Shown: positions 11,788 through 25,951, counted from the first letter of the stretch. The stretch is DNA of 64,000 nucleotides from Myxocyprinus asiaticus (GCF_019703515.2 NC_059368.1:32251391-32315390); one strand, 5' to 3'. Program-made: numbers and translations. Notes: generated from the letters alone by a model not told the origin.

Positions 11788-12312
11788 TACTGGATAATCA
11801 ACAAAAATACAGGCTAAATAACATAACATCTTATTGCACAAAAACAGCAAAGGAAGAGAAGAAATAAGAAAGGATCCAATACAGAGCGGCACAAAACCAC
11901 TGATGCTTATCCTGAATGCAGAATGAAGCGCTTCAATGCAATCAGAGCACTTGGGAGTCTCAGGGTGATCTTCGCTGTGCATTCAAAAGTGCAGAACTGC
12001 AAGATGATGCGGTACACATCTAGTTCACGACATAAAGCAGTTTAAACCTTTTTACTGCAACTTTTTATTTAAGCAGTGTCAGACAGAATCAGCACAAGAC
12101 TTCAATCTTCCCACAGTACCTCACAAATATGGGCACCTTACTCGCAGTCGAGGATTTAACTTACAGCAATGATCATCTTGTAATGTATTGTTGATACGGC
12201 GCTTTGATGGCTGATACAGCAGCGGTAAATAAATGGACTTAGCCTAACTTAAAGCATTGTGTAAAGCATACTGTGCTGACTATTATTTACTTTTACACAC
12301 AGTAAGCTATAA
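11788..12312. other. No recognised feature
   Basis: Sequence between two hAT elements. A 162-residue minus-strand frame crosses its left part but shows no family resemblance. Confidence 0.4.
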
Positions 12313-13318
12313 CAGGGCTCCAGACTAACATTTGAGAGCGGTGTCACCGGTGCACTGGTGGGGGTCTAGGGCCTAAGAAAATGAAAAATGTAAAAAGACA
12401 GAAACTAATAATAAAAGCGCTACTACTCTTATATTACAAAAAATAAGTGCAATTACCAATAATACTGCATATTTTGCCCAATCGAAATGCTCATTCAAAT
12501 GGTAAGGCTTTGATTTTGAGTTGGTATGCTTTAAAGTTTTTATATATTTTTTTTATTTATTTTTTTTATAGTTTTAACAGTGTTTTTTGTAACGAGACCA
12601 TGGTAGCCTCAGGTAAAACCAAGCATGGATCTTCACTACCATGGTTAGATGTAACATGACTATGGCATTTATTGTAATGAAAAACAGTACCTTAAAAATT
12701 ATAAATACAAAATATAAACATTTACAAACTATCATAGTTGTAACAGAAATGAATGATATTCCCTCACTCCCCTAATGTATATTATATAACAAATTATGAG
12801 TATATTTCTGTATAAAATACTATTGTTAATACAGTATGACTATAGTACATTAATGGTTATTTTTTTAAGGGTGGTGATGTGTGAAAAGTCTGCTTATTTA
12901 TGTCTGTTCACTTCACTGTTTTCTTCTGTTCATCTTTTAAATGCCGTTTAGAATGTCACGCCATTTAATGAAACTAGTTTACGCAAAACAAGGGTTTCCA
13001 TAGAGGTTTGCAAAAAATTCTGTGCCAAACTGAAATGTTTCCAGCATACCTTCCACTGGTTCTCGGAGCGCTACTATGATTTACGCTGCACTGTTGAGCT
13101 CGATACTGATTCACGAGTAAACGCACCTGTTCTTGTGCTCGCGCTGCCCGCGCTGATAATTGAGGTGGGTAGCAGATAGCGCCGTTTCGTTCCGCTTTTG
13201 ATGCTTTCGCCATTTGATGTTGCTTTACCAAAAACGGTTGCGTGTAAACAAAATTTGGTCGCACCGACAGGAAAAAAGGTCACAAAATGCGACCATTTGG
13301 CCGCTGTCTGGAGCCCAG
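12313..13318. mobile_element. Probable non-autonomous hAT-like element (GGGCTCCAGAC ends)
   Basis: Left end CAGGGCTCCAGACTAAC and right end GGCCGCTGTCTGGAGCCCAG are inverted. A clear 8-bp duplication is not seen, so the class is an inference. Two overlapping minus-strand frames (12974-13331) fill the right third but resemble no transposase I know. Confidence 0.6.
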
Positions 13319-14553
13319 TATAGTCACGCAAAAATGCTCTCTAAAAAGTTGCTTCTCTCAATTAATTTGAGAATTCTGTCTCCCATTAAAACCAACACCA
13401 CTAAAAATATTAATGTTAGTAGTCAACCCCACTAATCCACAAGTCAGTAGCTGGTCGAACACTGTGGCACATCCAAATTATGCACTTATTTAAACATGCC
13501 ACTCTCAGGACTAGAAGTACTTGAGCCACAAAATGAAGAGTAAAGTGTTTAAAAAAATCAATACTAGGGTGTGTGTGAAAGGAAGTCCTGACCCTTCGAA
13601 CTACTATGAATGCATTATTGAGTACTGATCCACTGATTTCAAGTTAAGCTTTTCAGATATGGTTGCCATGGCAGAATGTCTATCATAGACATTAGGCTAA
13701 GGGTCAGAGTTTAGAGGTCATACATTGGTTTTGTAAAGTTTCAGGCTGCAGGTTTGGAAAAGAGGCTGTTCAAAAGAGATGGTATATTTCCCAATCAAAA
13801 TATAGGGTTGTTATTTGGACCCCAAAATGGCCTTCTGTCCAACACACTGGTATTTTGCAGAAGTTCTCTAAAGCCAACTTCCAGCTGGGTATGATTAGAA
13901 GAAAATCAGTATGTTGTGCTGAACATGGCCCAATTTTCTGACAAACAACTCTACAACATCAAGCCAAATTGAAATAACACTCAAACACAGCAACCAGAAT
14001 CAGATGCTTCTTAAGGCAAGCATCACTATTGCTCTATTTGAGCCACTGTTTCACTGCATCTGACAAACAGAAAATTGACCAGAAGTCATTCATTTCCAGT
14101 GGAGAGTTGTACGGGGGCTGTGTGGAGTTCCGACCATCTGCAGATGCAGAATTTTTCGGATCCTATTTAGGCTTCAAATTTGCTTAAATATTCAACTTGT
14201 GTTACTAGACCATAAGCGACCACCCAAACGGATGTAATGTATTCCATTGAAAACTATGAGTGCAAACAGAGAAATATCAATGGTTTATGTCCTAAACGTC
14301 ATTCTAAACTGCTTTGGCAAAATTGAATGGTTAAGTCAGAAATGATCATTTACTCTGCAAATATATTACAAAAGGCATTTGTAATTGAATGTGTGATTAA
14401 ATGTGTACATGCATCATTCACTTCTGCACATGTAAAAACGTAATATTTAAATCATATCTATGAATTTGTATTTCCTGTTTTTGCTGAATTATTATTATTA
14501 CTGTTGTTGTGAGTTATTATGATAATTTCAATAAAAACTGTAATAATAAAAGT
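13319..14553. other. No recognised feature
   Basis: No repeat boundary, open frame or promoter that I can support. Confidence 0.35.
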
Positions 14554-14557
14554 AGCC

Positions 14558-14594
<37 letters not shown>
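14558..14594. repeat. (TAG)n microsatellite
   Basis: Twelve uninterrupted TAG/GTA triplets. Confidence 0.97.
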
Positions 14595-14595
<1 letters not shown>

Positions 14596-17160
14596 ATACA
14601 ATACTGATTGAGTATTAGGCTAATCATACATTTAATTGTATTTGCCCATCTGTTCAAAAGAATCACAAAAAGTTATGCCATTTTGAGGTTTGAAGCACAC
14701 CTTAAAAAACAAGTGCCTTGCAACTTGTTGAGGAGAGGTGTGCTATTACTTTTAAAAGCAATCAGACTTAAATTTTTTGCATGCCATATGATAAAATGGG
14801 AGCAGAATATCAAAGAGACTTGGGGGTACACCGTTTTGCCTTGGGCCACTAAGTAGCCACCCAACAGCTGCAAAAAGTACTCTAGCTGTAAAAATCTAGT
14901 AGTGTTTCAATTCTTTTCATGCACCAACTCTAAAAAAAAAAAAAACAAAAAAAAAAAATATCACCCTTAATTGAGTTCATTCAAATGTGTACAACTTATT
15001 TTCAAACACTAGCAGCAGTCAAGCTTGCCTATGACTAGGGTTGCAAAGGGGCAGAACTATAACCTACGTTCTTGTATGATAACAGAAAACTGGCTAGCAG
15101 AAGGCAGAAGAAACAGCATCACAGTTGAGCTAGCTAGCACCATGATAGCTAGCCTCTTTGATATAGTATTTGCTAGTTAAACTTTAATACCATAGATCAA
15201 ATGTATTTACGCTAGTAATATCATCAAAAATTACTTGACTGGATGTAGTCCTTGGGCTCAAATGCAGTAGTATGGCTTCAATAGTCCTGCTGTAGTAAGT
15301 AGACTACAGTAAGTAGTGTGCTGTGTGCATGTGATTGAGGAATGCACAGGGCAGAAATTCAACTGAATTTGCATTAAATCTGGTTGTTTTAACCAAGATT
15401 ATGCTGCAAAATGTTTTTTTGTTTTTTTTCAACTACATTTAAGTTCCCTATTATAGGCTAACTTGCAATTTTGCAAATTTCCAGTTTATTCCCGTTAATT
15501 CCCATGGAAAGTTTCCAACTTTGAAAATTCAGGTTCTGAGCTTCTGTTACACTGGCATGATTAGGTGTGGAAATTGGAACTGATTCGAGTCAGCAACAGG
15601 ATGGCACATTCGCAGGTATAGGCAGGCCACAGATCTTTCACGATGTCTGGAACCCGAACTACAACAATCCTTCTTGGAAGGTCATGAATACGCCCAACCA
15701 ATCACTGATCACGAGAAACCCCTGATCAGCTGCTGTAAAACAGACAAGGATTCATTTTCACAATGACCCGAGAAAATCTGAAGTCGGTGGGAGAGGGGTA
15801 CATGAGAACACCAAGACGTACATAAACGTGTAACTTGTATACATTTGTAAACTGAACCATTGCTTTCAAGTTGAGCCTCAGTATCTCCTCTGTTATATAT
15901 TTTATCCTTGTGAGAATGCATTGGCACTCCCTCAACAGAGAACCAAACAGCGCTTTTTATCAACCTATTGCGTGAGTCATCTTCATATTTGCATTCCACA
16001 CCTCTATTCATAATCCCTCAGGTCACAGGATGACGTCTCTCAGCTGGGGCGAACATGCGACCAAACGGCACACTGCACGTGTATGAATCTAGCACTTCTG
16101 CTTTTATTTGCTCCAAATGCTTTCATTTGTTCTTTGACTTGCTTTCTAACTGTATCTCTCAAGTTAATTCCAGTTGGCCCTCAGGGGTTTTAGGGAGAGA
16201 CTGAGAGACATGCTAGAGCCTGAGAGAGGGCAGGTACAGACACAAAGAAACAGCAAACACTCTCACACAATCAAAGTAACAATGCCCAGATAGTGAGACA
16301 GTGACAGAAAGAGTTGAAGGACGGTATGCACTGAAATACAACAATGATTCTCCATTTATGGATAAGAAAGTTATCACTACTTGGAATGTGAAAATCTCTA
16401 TATTTTCATAATTGACCAGTTGCTACGTTGTCTGAATGAGTTTTCCAAGACAAATTTATGTAATACAACCGACAGAACTCTCCATACAGCCCCCGCTAGT
16501 TTTTATGCTGTGTTCAATAAATCTGTGGAAATGATATGTCTGGAATAGCAGTTGGTATAGAAGCGGACAGAGTATTTTTCCTCAGATTGTTTGCCTCTTT
16601 CTTTGAGGCAAAATCTCTCTTCTCCAAAATAAGCAGACACTTCACGAGGAGATTATTTTGGTCCGTACCGTGGTCCTATTGCACCATCAACTTGAGTAAA
16701 GGCGGCAGCTGTTTATAACTCTAACTAGGTAACAACTCAAGAAGACATCAGCTTCAATTAAAGTATTCATCTCTTTGGATTTACCACCAAAACTTTCTGC
16801 ACAGAACGACACTTGTGGTTGTCAGCCACGGATGCACTGAATGTGCAATGATGTGACGAATGCTAGCGTTTGTCTGTCGCGAGCCTGCGGATGTGTTGCA
16901 AGAGATATGAAGAATATGAGCTGCTCTATGAAGGGAATTTATTTGGACACAAGCAGGTATGAGAAATGCATTTTATCATAATACTGTAATTGAGATCGGG
17001 AGCCTGCGAAGACGTGAATTATACATCATCACATGCGCATAACCTCCGCGATTTGGTAAGATTGCATTCATATTAGCAGCAATAGTGTTAACGTGAATTG
17101 TAAATCAGACAACGTTTTCAAGTGTTCTCGGGTACGGTTCCCGGGTGCGCACCCGAGTTC
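14595..17160. other. Unassigned sequence with one decayed repeat
   Basis: A run of A (14932-14960) is present. AGGGTTGCAAAGGGGC at about 15047 and TTCCCGTTAATTCCCATGGA at about 15488 look like the two parts of a decayed dispersed repeat. Around 16500-17160 the sequence is less AT-rich but has no convincing exon. Confidence 0.35.
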
Positions 17161-17167
17161 GGAAAAC

Positions 17168-17844
17168 TAGTGCCCGACCGATTTATCAGTCGGCAAATAT
17201 TAGTAAATTAGTAAAGTAAAATAAACAACTTCCATCTTTTACTCTCCGTGACAACGAGTTTATAGCTAACTAGCTAACCACATAGCAACGTTCATACCTT
17301 GTCAGCTGAGTAGAAACTAATGTGTAAACATGTATTCACCAAATTGTTTTGATCAGGATTCACAGTTTGGTACCCCCTTCAACCGAACAATTCCAGTCGT
17401 TGCATTTATAAAATGTAATATTTAAAAGACTGGTTTTCCCCCGTTGAAAGTTTCCCCTGAATTTGTATAGCAGAATACGGTGTTACACTGCTACCGCTGT
17501 TTATCTTTTATTCGGCAGGTGTAAATGCTTGTTGTTTTACAACCTGCCAACAACTGACTGGCAGTATTAATAAAGTCACCATTTGACTGATACTAAACAG
17601 TACTACTGATATTTATTTAGTGTTCATTTCTAGAATTTGCTGACAATATATACAAATATTTGTTTAAGAAAGCAGCCTGCTGAGTACCTTTGCATAGTCA
17701 TATCACTGCAAAATCCACACAGAAAAGGTCTGTTTTCATTCCAGCTCAAAAATTAACTTTATCGGCCACCATATCGGTAATCGGTGAAGTTTCCCCCTCT
17801 AAAATCGTTATCGGTCTCAAAAATTCCATAGCGGCCGGGCTCTA
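17168..17844 (+). mobile_element. hAT family H, copy 3 (short, no array expansion)
   Basis: Ends TAGTGCCCGACCGATTTATC and CCATAGCGGCCGGGCTCTA match copies 1 and 2. The interior shares TTCAACCGAACAATTCCAGT and GCAGAATACGGTGTTACACT. Only a single array unit (about 17580-17630) is present. No matching target duplication is seen. It is oriented like copy 2. Confidence 0.82.
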
Positions 17845-19007
17845 GTCGCAACATCCAAACAAACCAAACTTTGGCATCATTTGAACCCAGGTGTGCACCA
17901 AAAGTGCTAGTGTGAAAGCACCCTGAGCCTACACTGTAATAAGACCTGCCAAAAGTTTTCATAAAGACTAAATAATAATAAATATGACACCAGGACATTT
18001 TGGAATAAGGTTAGAAGGTCCAGAAAAATGTAGCAAGACCTTCTGGTAGGGAAGGGCAATATGACTGTATATACTGTGCAATGGTTGAAATGTGTCAAAT
18101 GATAGATATTTAGCTTAAGCCTACTGTTTTACCATAGTTGCTATATTGGCAATGCTATCAGTGAGCTAAATTGCGGGCAGAGCTGGGCGAAATACTGAAT
18201 ATTAAGAACATATTCACAATGATGTGCTTTTTATTTGGTCATGAAGTTTCTCAAAAGAGTGAGTCATTGGATTAGTTTACCCATTTTAGCACACCAGTTA
18301 CACCCGATTTACACTCCAAGTGATTGTTGTGACGTAGGCCTAACAAAACTAAATCGCTTCCACCATAATCACCAATGAGCATGTTTACATGCACACCAAT
18401 ACACTGATAACTCCCAAAAGTCAGGCCATTAAAAAAATTCAATGCAAGAAGCCCGCATTTACATGATAATTGAAATCATCTGGTTATTCTTTGCTTTAGA
18501 AGTCAAAACGTAATCAACTTTTGCGCAAACTGGATAGCTGGTAAGAACACCAGGAAAGGTGTTTACATGAAACAAGAAATAATGGGCACAAATCTAAGTG
18601 TGCCGATCGGTTTACGCTTAAACATTTTGTGACCTTACACACTGTCGGCTTATAAAGCATAATCGGTGTAATATTGCGCATTTAAACACACTCAATGTTT
18701 ATGTCACAGGTGTAGACAGCTTCAATGATCACCTGGTTGACAGATGTTTCTGGATCTTGTGGTTTCTGCTGTCTGTGAACTCCCCTTTAAGAATTTAGCT
18801 CAGCGTAGAGGAACACAAACTCTCAGTGACCCAAATCTGTATGTTCTCTCAGAGGTCACTAGGGCAAGGTGTGCGGCAACATGTGTGTGAGAGAGTCATT
18901 TAAAAACTCAACAGGATTGAGGTTGCACCCGTCATTAGGGATGTGCAAAACTACACATTTCCAAAATTGACAAGTTATGGGTTGTCTTCAATGGCTAGTT
19001 GGTCTTC
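17845..19007. other. Unassigned sequence with one hAT end
   Basis: TAGGGATGTGCAAAACTAC at 18938 is a hAT-type terminal motif without a partner. GTTTACATG motifs recur at 18387 and 18561. No gene is supported. Confidence 0.4.
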
Positions 19008-19434
19008 TAGGGGTTAGTTCATAATTTTTTTTTTACAATTCTCTCATTATTTACTCACCTTCATGCCATCCAAGATGTGTATGACTTTCTTCAACAGAAC
19101 ACAAGCAAAGAATAAGAATATCTCAGCTCTGTAGGTCTATAAAATGCATGTGGATGGTAATCAGTTCTTTAAAGCTCCAAAAAGAAAAGACAATCGTTGT
19201 AAAAGTAATGCATTTGCTTTAGAAGAATTTAACTATGCTTTTTGGAGCTTTACGTTGTTGATCACCATCCACTTGGATTGTATGGACCTTCAGAGCTATT
19301 CTTCTAAAAGTCTTTGTGTTCTTCTGAAGAACGAAAGTCATACACATCTGGGATGGCATCAGAGTGAGTAAAAAAATGAGAGAATTGTAAAAACAAATTA
19401 TGAACTAACCTTTTTGGGTAAATTATTCCTTTAA
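19008..19434. mobile_element. Foldback (long inverted repeat) element
   Basis: The two halves are reverse complements: ACTCACCTTCATGCCATCCA and GTCTATAAAATGCATGTGGA on the left, GATGGCATCAGAGTGAGT and CACTTGGATTGTATGGAC on the right. It ends with TTATTCCTTTAA. The transcript of either strand would fold into a hairpin of nearly 200 base pairs. No protein is coded. Confidence 0.8.
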
Positions 19435-21223
19435 GGAAGCATATTTAGGCTAGTTTTTTAGTGATATGTGGGCGCTAATGCTGCATTCCAGACAACTCGG
19501 AACTCAGGATTTCCCCACTTCTGACATGAAAATAATAACTGGAACGCCGCCTGAAGTCAGACATCTGACTTGTGAACTCAGGGTAGATCGATGAACCCCG
19601 ACTTCAGCGAGTAGCGTCATTTTATGTTATTTCCCAAGATGGTGTGACCTCAGAGCATAAAACGGAGCTGGGTTTTTTGAAGCATAAATGCACTCCTATA
19701 ATAAAAGTAACTGACAGATATTCAACAAATAAATAGACTAAATATCATTTTATTAAATCTACTGGGGTTGGGTAAAAATACACAGTATATTTAGATTAAT
19801 AATGCTTGCAGAATAGTGGTAATGCAGATACATAGCTGAACGTTAAAATACATTTCATAAATTCCACGAAAATGCCCATTCTGGTGAGGTATTAATGGAA
19901 ACGACCTTGAGCTACATCTTATCCAATTATCGTGAGAGCGGCAATTCAAAGAGTAATTTGCATGCCGATTGTTTGCGCTGAAAACAGACATGCTGCTGAA
20001 ACTTCTTAAGTCGGCGCCACACTAGCTGATTTTTCCAGTGATTGTCAGGTGTGAGTCCTTAACATAATCGCATGCTAGCAGGTGAGAGACGGAGCGCACA
20101 TTAGTGTCTACCAGCGGGAGGTGTTAATCACTTGACTGTCGGGACTCCCTGCTGAGATAAAGGCCCAAACCTACTCTACGCAAGTACGTGAACGCAGACG
20201 CACCTTGCTACGCAAGCTCGATTTCACACATTGTTGTGTTGTGAAATGTGTCAGCGCTCAATTCATAACACAACGCAAGTACGCGCTGCATTATCAGCAT
20301 TGCCGCAAGAGGCACCAGTGCGGATTGTTCTTCTTTCAATCAACAACTGTCATGATGGACTCGGGCAGCAATTTGAGTTGAAACTTATATACGGCTTTTA
20401 GTTCCCAGTCCATTCAAACGAACTTGTTTTTTCTCCATGTCTCTCCCCACTCCTCAACTATCGACTCATCTACCACATCCGGGCTGCATCTGAAAACGTA
20501 GGCAGCTGAATTACATGAGATGTAACAGTTTTGAGATGACATCAACAATAATTTGAAAATAAAATAAAAAACCTCTGGATATGGCCAAGTGTGATCATTA
20601 AACAGCAGAATGATGTAATTTAATTAAATATTATACAGTCACATGCGCTGCATGCTACAGAATGAACAAGAGGTGCCGCTCTGTTCTGTCATCCGCTTCA
20701 CACACACGCACGCGCACACACTCACACAAACGCAACGCACACTACTGGTGCACATGCAGTGTTTATAGTATAAACGGCTGTTAACACTTAAATTAACTCC
20801 TCCGGTGCAGCTCTGAGATTTCAGCTTGAGAGTCGCGACGGGATTATCCCAGCATTAATGGGAAGCTTGCTATAACTAACTCGTCTAAAACAGGAAGAAC
20901 TTAAAGGTCTGTCAAAATAAAAGCTCTATTCAAATGGATGCGTGAAATTGAAGAAAGAAAAATATAACTACTGTATAAAAATGTAATATTCAAAAAAAGT
21001 CGCAATAATACTCAATAAAATTCTATAATATGAAATGTTTTTTTTTTTATATTATTATTATTATTATTTGTAAGCAATATCACAAGTGTTTTATCAGCAT
21101 GTAGTGATTCAGCCATAGCAGCCTTGTGCCATAGGTAATCAGATTTTTTTTCATTAATGTTTTCAATAATTCTCTGAAGCTCTGTTGTGCAGCATTTTAT
21201 TTTACCATAGCCAAAATGTTGGT
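19435..21223. other. Unassigned sequence
   Basis: GCTGCATTCCAGACAACTCG with CTGGAACGCCGCCTGAAG (19490-19560) suggests a decayed inverted repeat. CA-rich simple sequence lies at 20697-20745 and an ATT run at 21049-21070. No coding region is credible. Confidence 0.4.
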
Positions 21224-21231
21224 ATCGTAGC

Positions 21232-22211
21232 TAGGAATCTGCCAGACTAGTCGACTAAACGGTTCTGATGCTGCTAGTCGACACTGGAATCACTAGTCGG
21301 TTAATATTTCCCCCATTAAATTCATGATAATTTTTACACATTTACGTTTGGCTTTATATATTTTACAGAGGCTGCGCTTAAATTACTATCATATTATTGT
21401 TACATATTTTAAATAGAATTAATAACACAAATATTATTTAAACAAGAGGATATCTGGAGCAGATACAGAGTTTAATTTCACCTCAGGCTGCGCGTGCGTC
21501 TTCCCTCTCTCACTCGCGGCGCATGCAGGAAAATGTCCTCTCGCTAGTCAAGCAAACTCAGCAAAGTAGTTATGAAATCACTTCGGTGGTGGTGCGGGAA
21601 TCGGATTTCCAAACGTTTGAAAGTCCCTATGGATGTTTTCACATTTGAGTCTCCTTCACATCTGTGCATGCTTGTTTTTTGTTTTTTTTTACATCGTAAC
21701 TGTTATTGGTTAACGTTCTTTACCGAACAGCTGTCACATTAGATCAATGGCTAATGCAGAACTGCATGTCGTGAAATACACGCAACTTTTCAGTGCATTT
21801 TCTTCTCATAGATTTCACTTAGTCTACCTGTTAATTATTTTTATACCAGACTGTTTTACCTGACTGTTTTAATACTTTTACACGGTGAATTCTGTTTAGA
21901 ACAGGCTAGGTTGCTCTATTGGTCCTGCACTATTCATTCAATTGTTTTCAATAAATATGCCGTTGATATAAAACGTTGATTCAGTGAATGCGTGTCATGT
22001 TCTATATTTAAAATGTACAATGATCATAATTCAAGGCGAGCACGTCGCAGAAAAAAATGCCCCTTTTCAGTGGAATTTAGCTTTGGATTTGGAATAGATT
22101 AAGTATTTTAAATGGGTCGCATAACTACATTTTGTTTTACTGTTTTCTGAAGGTTCGACTTAAAAATTTCCGTTTAAACGTCAGTGAAATTATTCGTTCA
22201 GCACATCCCTA
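21232..22211. mobile_element. Non-autonomous hAT element, long form
   Basis: Left end TAGGAATCTGCCAGACTAGT and right end TTATTCGTTCAGCACATCCCTA pair with the ends of the short element at 41435. Flanks ATCGTAGC (21224-21231) and ATCGGAGC (22212-22219) match at seven of eight bases. The interior includes CTAGTCGACACTGGAATCAC and a CpG-rich patch near 21490; no transposase frame remains. Confidence 0.8.
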
Positions 22212-22498
22212 ATCGGAGCAACCCTAGTATCGATACCCTGCTATAAAAACTAGAAATGTTGTTCTCACACACAAGAGACCCATGCATAATCACAGCAAAA
22301 TTGCTAACAGTAAGTTTGACAGAATTTATCTAGAAATGTACTGCCATAATCAGAATTCAAAAATGGTGTGTCACGCTCCGTTACCACAGACAAAAACCAT
22401 GCAATTTTTTTATCAATAATGATGACGTGCTTTTGTTGTGTCTGGACGCAGATGTGGGCTTCATATGAGCTTCAGCGGAGGTAAATACATTATATTTG

Positions 22499-22640
22499 TG
22501 TCTGTTCCTCACACAAAACTATCATATGATTTCAGAAGACTTGGATTTTAGCACAAAAGTCACATGGACTACTTTAATGCTTTTTTTGTTTTTTTGTTTT
22601 CATTTTAGATGTCAGCTCCAGAAATGAGGGGAAAAGGACA
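22499..22640 (+). repeat. Partial foldback repeat
   Basis: ATTTCAGAAGACTTGGATTT, CACAAAAGTCACATGGACTA and ATGTCAGCTCC match 420-540. Outer arms are not found. Confidence 0.5.
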
Positions 22641-24207
22641 AAAAAAAAAACAGCATTGTTGTACTCCCTTCCTGATAGCAACCATTATGAATTCACTCTT
22701 CTATCTTTTTATGTTTTGTCTCTCAAACTGACAATCTCAGAACAATGTTTCATTGTCTGCCTGTGTGTGAAGAGGAGCAACAGCTGCGTCAAAACAAACA
22801 GCTGCATCACATCTGCAACCCACGCTCCTCCTCAGTTGTTATCTTCTGTCTTGTCATAGTACCGCCCCTAAAGGCTTCTTACACCTAAAGCCTACTGTAC
22901 ACGACACTACTCAAGCTCGTCTCCTCTGATGTTTTGAGTCAGCAACAGGTCTGCAACAAGAACTCCCAGATTGATACCAGCCCTAGTACCTCAGTATCGA
23001 TACTAAAATCAACAAATAAAAAGCCTCAGATCTTTGATGAAATTATACAGAAAATGACGATTAAAAGAACAGCATAAAGTCTCACAGATACAAATTATGC
23101 GTTTTCCGTTTTCATTTTTCTGGATTCCATGTTAAATGTTTTAATTTAATGTTATGATCAAATGATGTTTAATCAAATTGATACATACAGCTTTAATCAA
23201 ATAAAAATATTATAATTATTTTATTATTATTATTTGAACGGTCGTTTATTGTGCGCAACATTGTACACTTGTGATTAGATCACAGACACACGCACACCGC
23301 ACGGGACACTCGACAAACATTTTGGGTAAAATACTCAGTTTGTATCATATTAAACTGCTATTTATCGATACTTTTCAGTATTGAATGGATTATAAGTATA
23401 TTTATAATCAAACTTTCTCTCGCTTTGTCTGCCATCTTGGACATATTATTCCACCGAGCTCAACACGGTGCATTCTGTGATCGCCTTCCCGGGAAGGGAT
23501 ACATCTGATGCTACCTTAGAATTTGGCCAAAACAAGATATCTTAAGAGGCAGAATAATTAAGATACCTACCTTTTGGAACAGCCTTCACGTCGGGAGCAT
23601 GCCTATGATGACTTACAATGCTGTCTCCGGAGGACGCTCACTAGGTTTTGGAACAGACCCAGGGTTACAGTCGAGGATTAATGGTCATGTAGTTAACACA
23701 TCCAGTCTGCAATCAGTTATATATAGGGATGGGACACTATGGTTCTCATGATTCGGTTCGATATACGATATGAGGTTCACGATTAAATATAAATCGAATC
23801 TTTTATGACAGAAAATGGTGTTTATTTTATTTATTTATTTTGGAAAAATGCTTGCACAAAATGCAGATAATAACTTATTATAAAGATAAAGTTCTTTAAT
23901 ACAAAATATAAATGCTTAAAGTTCAAATGTATATGAAAAAAAAGTAAAATATCCTTCAAAAATAGTGGGCTACATTTAGGCTAATCAGGTGCAGAACAAG
24001 CAATAGAACTGAACAGAACCTGGCCTGAAAAAGTAAGTGAAAGTGTATATTTGTTTTTTAATTGTTTGTCATCATATTATAATCACAATTATTATTATTT
24101 TTTGTTTTTTTAAATATACAAGTTCTACATTCTATCAATTAATATTATATTGTGAACTTGTATATATAATGATATGAGCGGTCAATGTTTGAAATATGTA
24201 CAATTTA
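22641..24207. other. Unassigned sequence with hAT-like end
   Basis: TAGGGATGGGACACTATGG at 23724 with nearby CGATATACGATATGAGG resembles a hAT terminal region; its partner is not found. Words near 23570-23660 echo the repeat at 6490-6770. No gene is supported. Confidence 0.4.
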
Positions 24208-24489
24208 TAAGTAATCAGAGGTGGGTAGAGTAGTCAAAAACTGTACAAGTAAAAGTACAATTAATAAAAATAAAAAATAAATTATAAATTACTCAGTACA
24301 AGTAAAAGTTCTAACATAAACAATTACTTAAGTAAGAGTAATAAAGTATCCAATTAAAAGAGTACTCAAGTAGTAAATCGTTACTTTCAAAAATGACATA
24401 AATGGACATTAACTCCCCTACATTACATTACATAATACACATTTAACATGTATTACAGAATTATTATTTTCATAATTATTATTATTATT

Positions 24490-24763
24490 TTTATTAATAA
24501 ATGGCAATTCTGTCATCATTCACCATCATGTTGTTCCAAACCTGTGTGACCATGCAACACAGTAAGGAGATATTAGACAGAATGTTAGCCTTGTTATTTT
24601 TTTCTCCATATTTTGAAAGTGAATGGTGAATGAGACAGTCAGTCCCTAACATTCTGTCTAACATCTTTTATGTTCCACAGAATACAGAAGGTCACATGGG
24701 TTTGGAACAACATGAGGGTAGGGAAATGATGACAGAATATTAAATTATGGCTGAGCTATCTCT
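24490..24763. mobile_element. Foldback element, second family
   Basis: TTCTGTCATCATTCACCATC and GTTGTTCCAAACCTGTGTGA on the left are mirrored by GGTTTGGAACAACATGAGGG and GAAATGATGACAGAAT on the right. The right end runs into TTTAA shared with the next element. The left end seems trimmed. Confidence 0.7.
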
Positions 24764-24767
24764 TTAA

Positions 24768-25397
24768 AGGAATTGTTCACCCAAAAAATGAAAATTCTCT
24801 CACCATTTACTCACCCTCATGCCATCCCAGATGTGTAAGACTTCCTTTCTTCTGCAGAACAAAAATGAAGATTTTTAGAAGAATATATCAGCTCTGTAGG
24901 TCAGTACAATGCAAGTGAATGGGTGGCAAAATTTTGATGCACCAAAAAGGAATAATAAAATTAATCCATATGACTCCAGTAGTTAAATCCACATCTTCTG
25001 AAGTGATATGATAGGTGTGGGTGAGAAACAAATCAATATTCAAGTAATTTTTTGCAAGAAATTCTTCTCCCTGCCCAGCAGGGGGCGATATGCAGAGAAG
25101 AATGTGAATCACCAAAAACACAAGAAGAATGTGAAAGTGATCTGCTCCTCATCCACACCTATCATCGCTTCTGAAGATATTGATTTAACCACTGGAGTCT
25201 TATGGATTACTTTTATGCTGATTTATGTGATTTATTTTTTAGCACCCATTCACTTGCATTGTATGGACCAAAAGAGCTGAGAAATTCTTCTAAAAATCTT
25301 AATTTGTGTTCAGTAGAAGAAAGAAAGTCATACATATCTGGGGTGGCATAAGGGTGAGTAAATGATGAGAATTTTCATTTTTGGGTGAAATATCTCT
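24768..25397. mobile_element. Foldback element flanked by TTAA
   Basis: Inverted halves start AGGAATTGTTCACCC and end GGGTGAAATATCTCT, with TTAA at 24764-24767 and 25398-25401. Arm words include TGATAGGTGTGGGTGAGAAA on the left and CATCCACACCTATCATCGCT on the right. Same family as 51574-57128 and 58285-58866. Confidence 0.78.
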
Positions 25398-25401
25398 TTA
25401 A

Positions 25402-25951
25402 GGGCTCTTGTCAGATCAGGATTAATTTGTCAACAAGAAGAGGTTTAGAAACATTTCTAGTAATTTTTACGGTGAAAACATGAACAATGTTCCACATGGG
25501 CATTATATATAATGCTGAAATATAAACCAAAGTAAGATCATGTTTTATTAATGCCTACCTTTGCTATTTCATAACTTTTAGTTCTTAGTTCAGTATAGTT
25601 ACAGTTTTGAGTGTCAAAAGAATTTGGATCATCAGTTCTGTACACAGTACCGCTACTCCCTAAACGCAGATCACGCAGCCTGCAAAGGGCACAACGCACA
25701 GAAATGCTCGCGCTCCAGTTGTTAATTACACGTTCGTCAGAGCAAAAGGCATTTACACTTAACGTGGATGTTTACATGGATTTATACTGTTAATCAGCCC
25801 AAAGTAGCTGTGATAGTTTCCAGAACCCTCGCGTGGGTGAGGGGTAAACGCGTAAATACTGCTCATGACATGTGGGACGCAGAACAAAGCGCACTGATAT
25901 ATTGCTGCAGATTTTAAAATGTAAATTTAAAAACTGATGTGACAAGAGCCC
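25402..25951. mobile_element. MITE with GGGCTCTTGTCA ends
   Basis: GGGCTCTTGTCAGATCAG at the left is mirrored by CTGATGTGACAAGAGCCC at the right. It begins directly after the TTAA of the preceding foldback. No coding content. Confidence 0.65.

Noticed and set aside
11494..11982. 162-residue minus-strand open frame
   Set aside because: It crosses the right end of a hAT element and unassigned DNA; no domain, and composition looks random.
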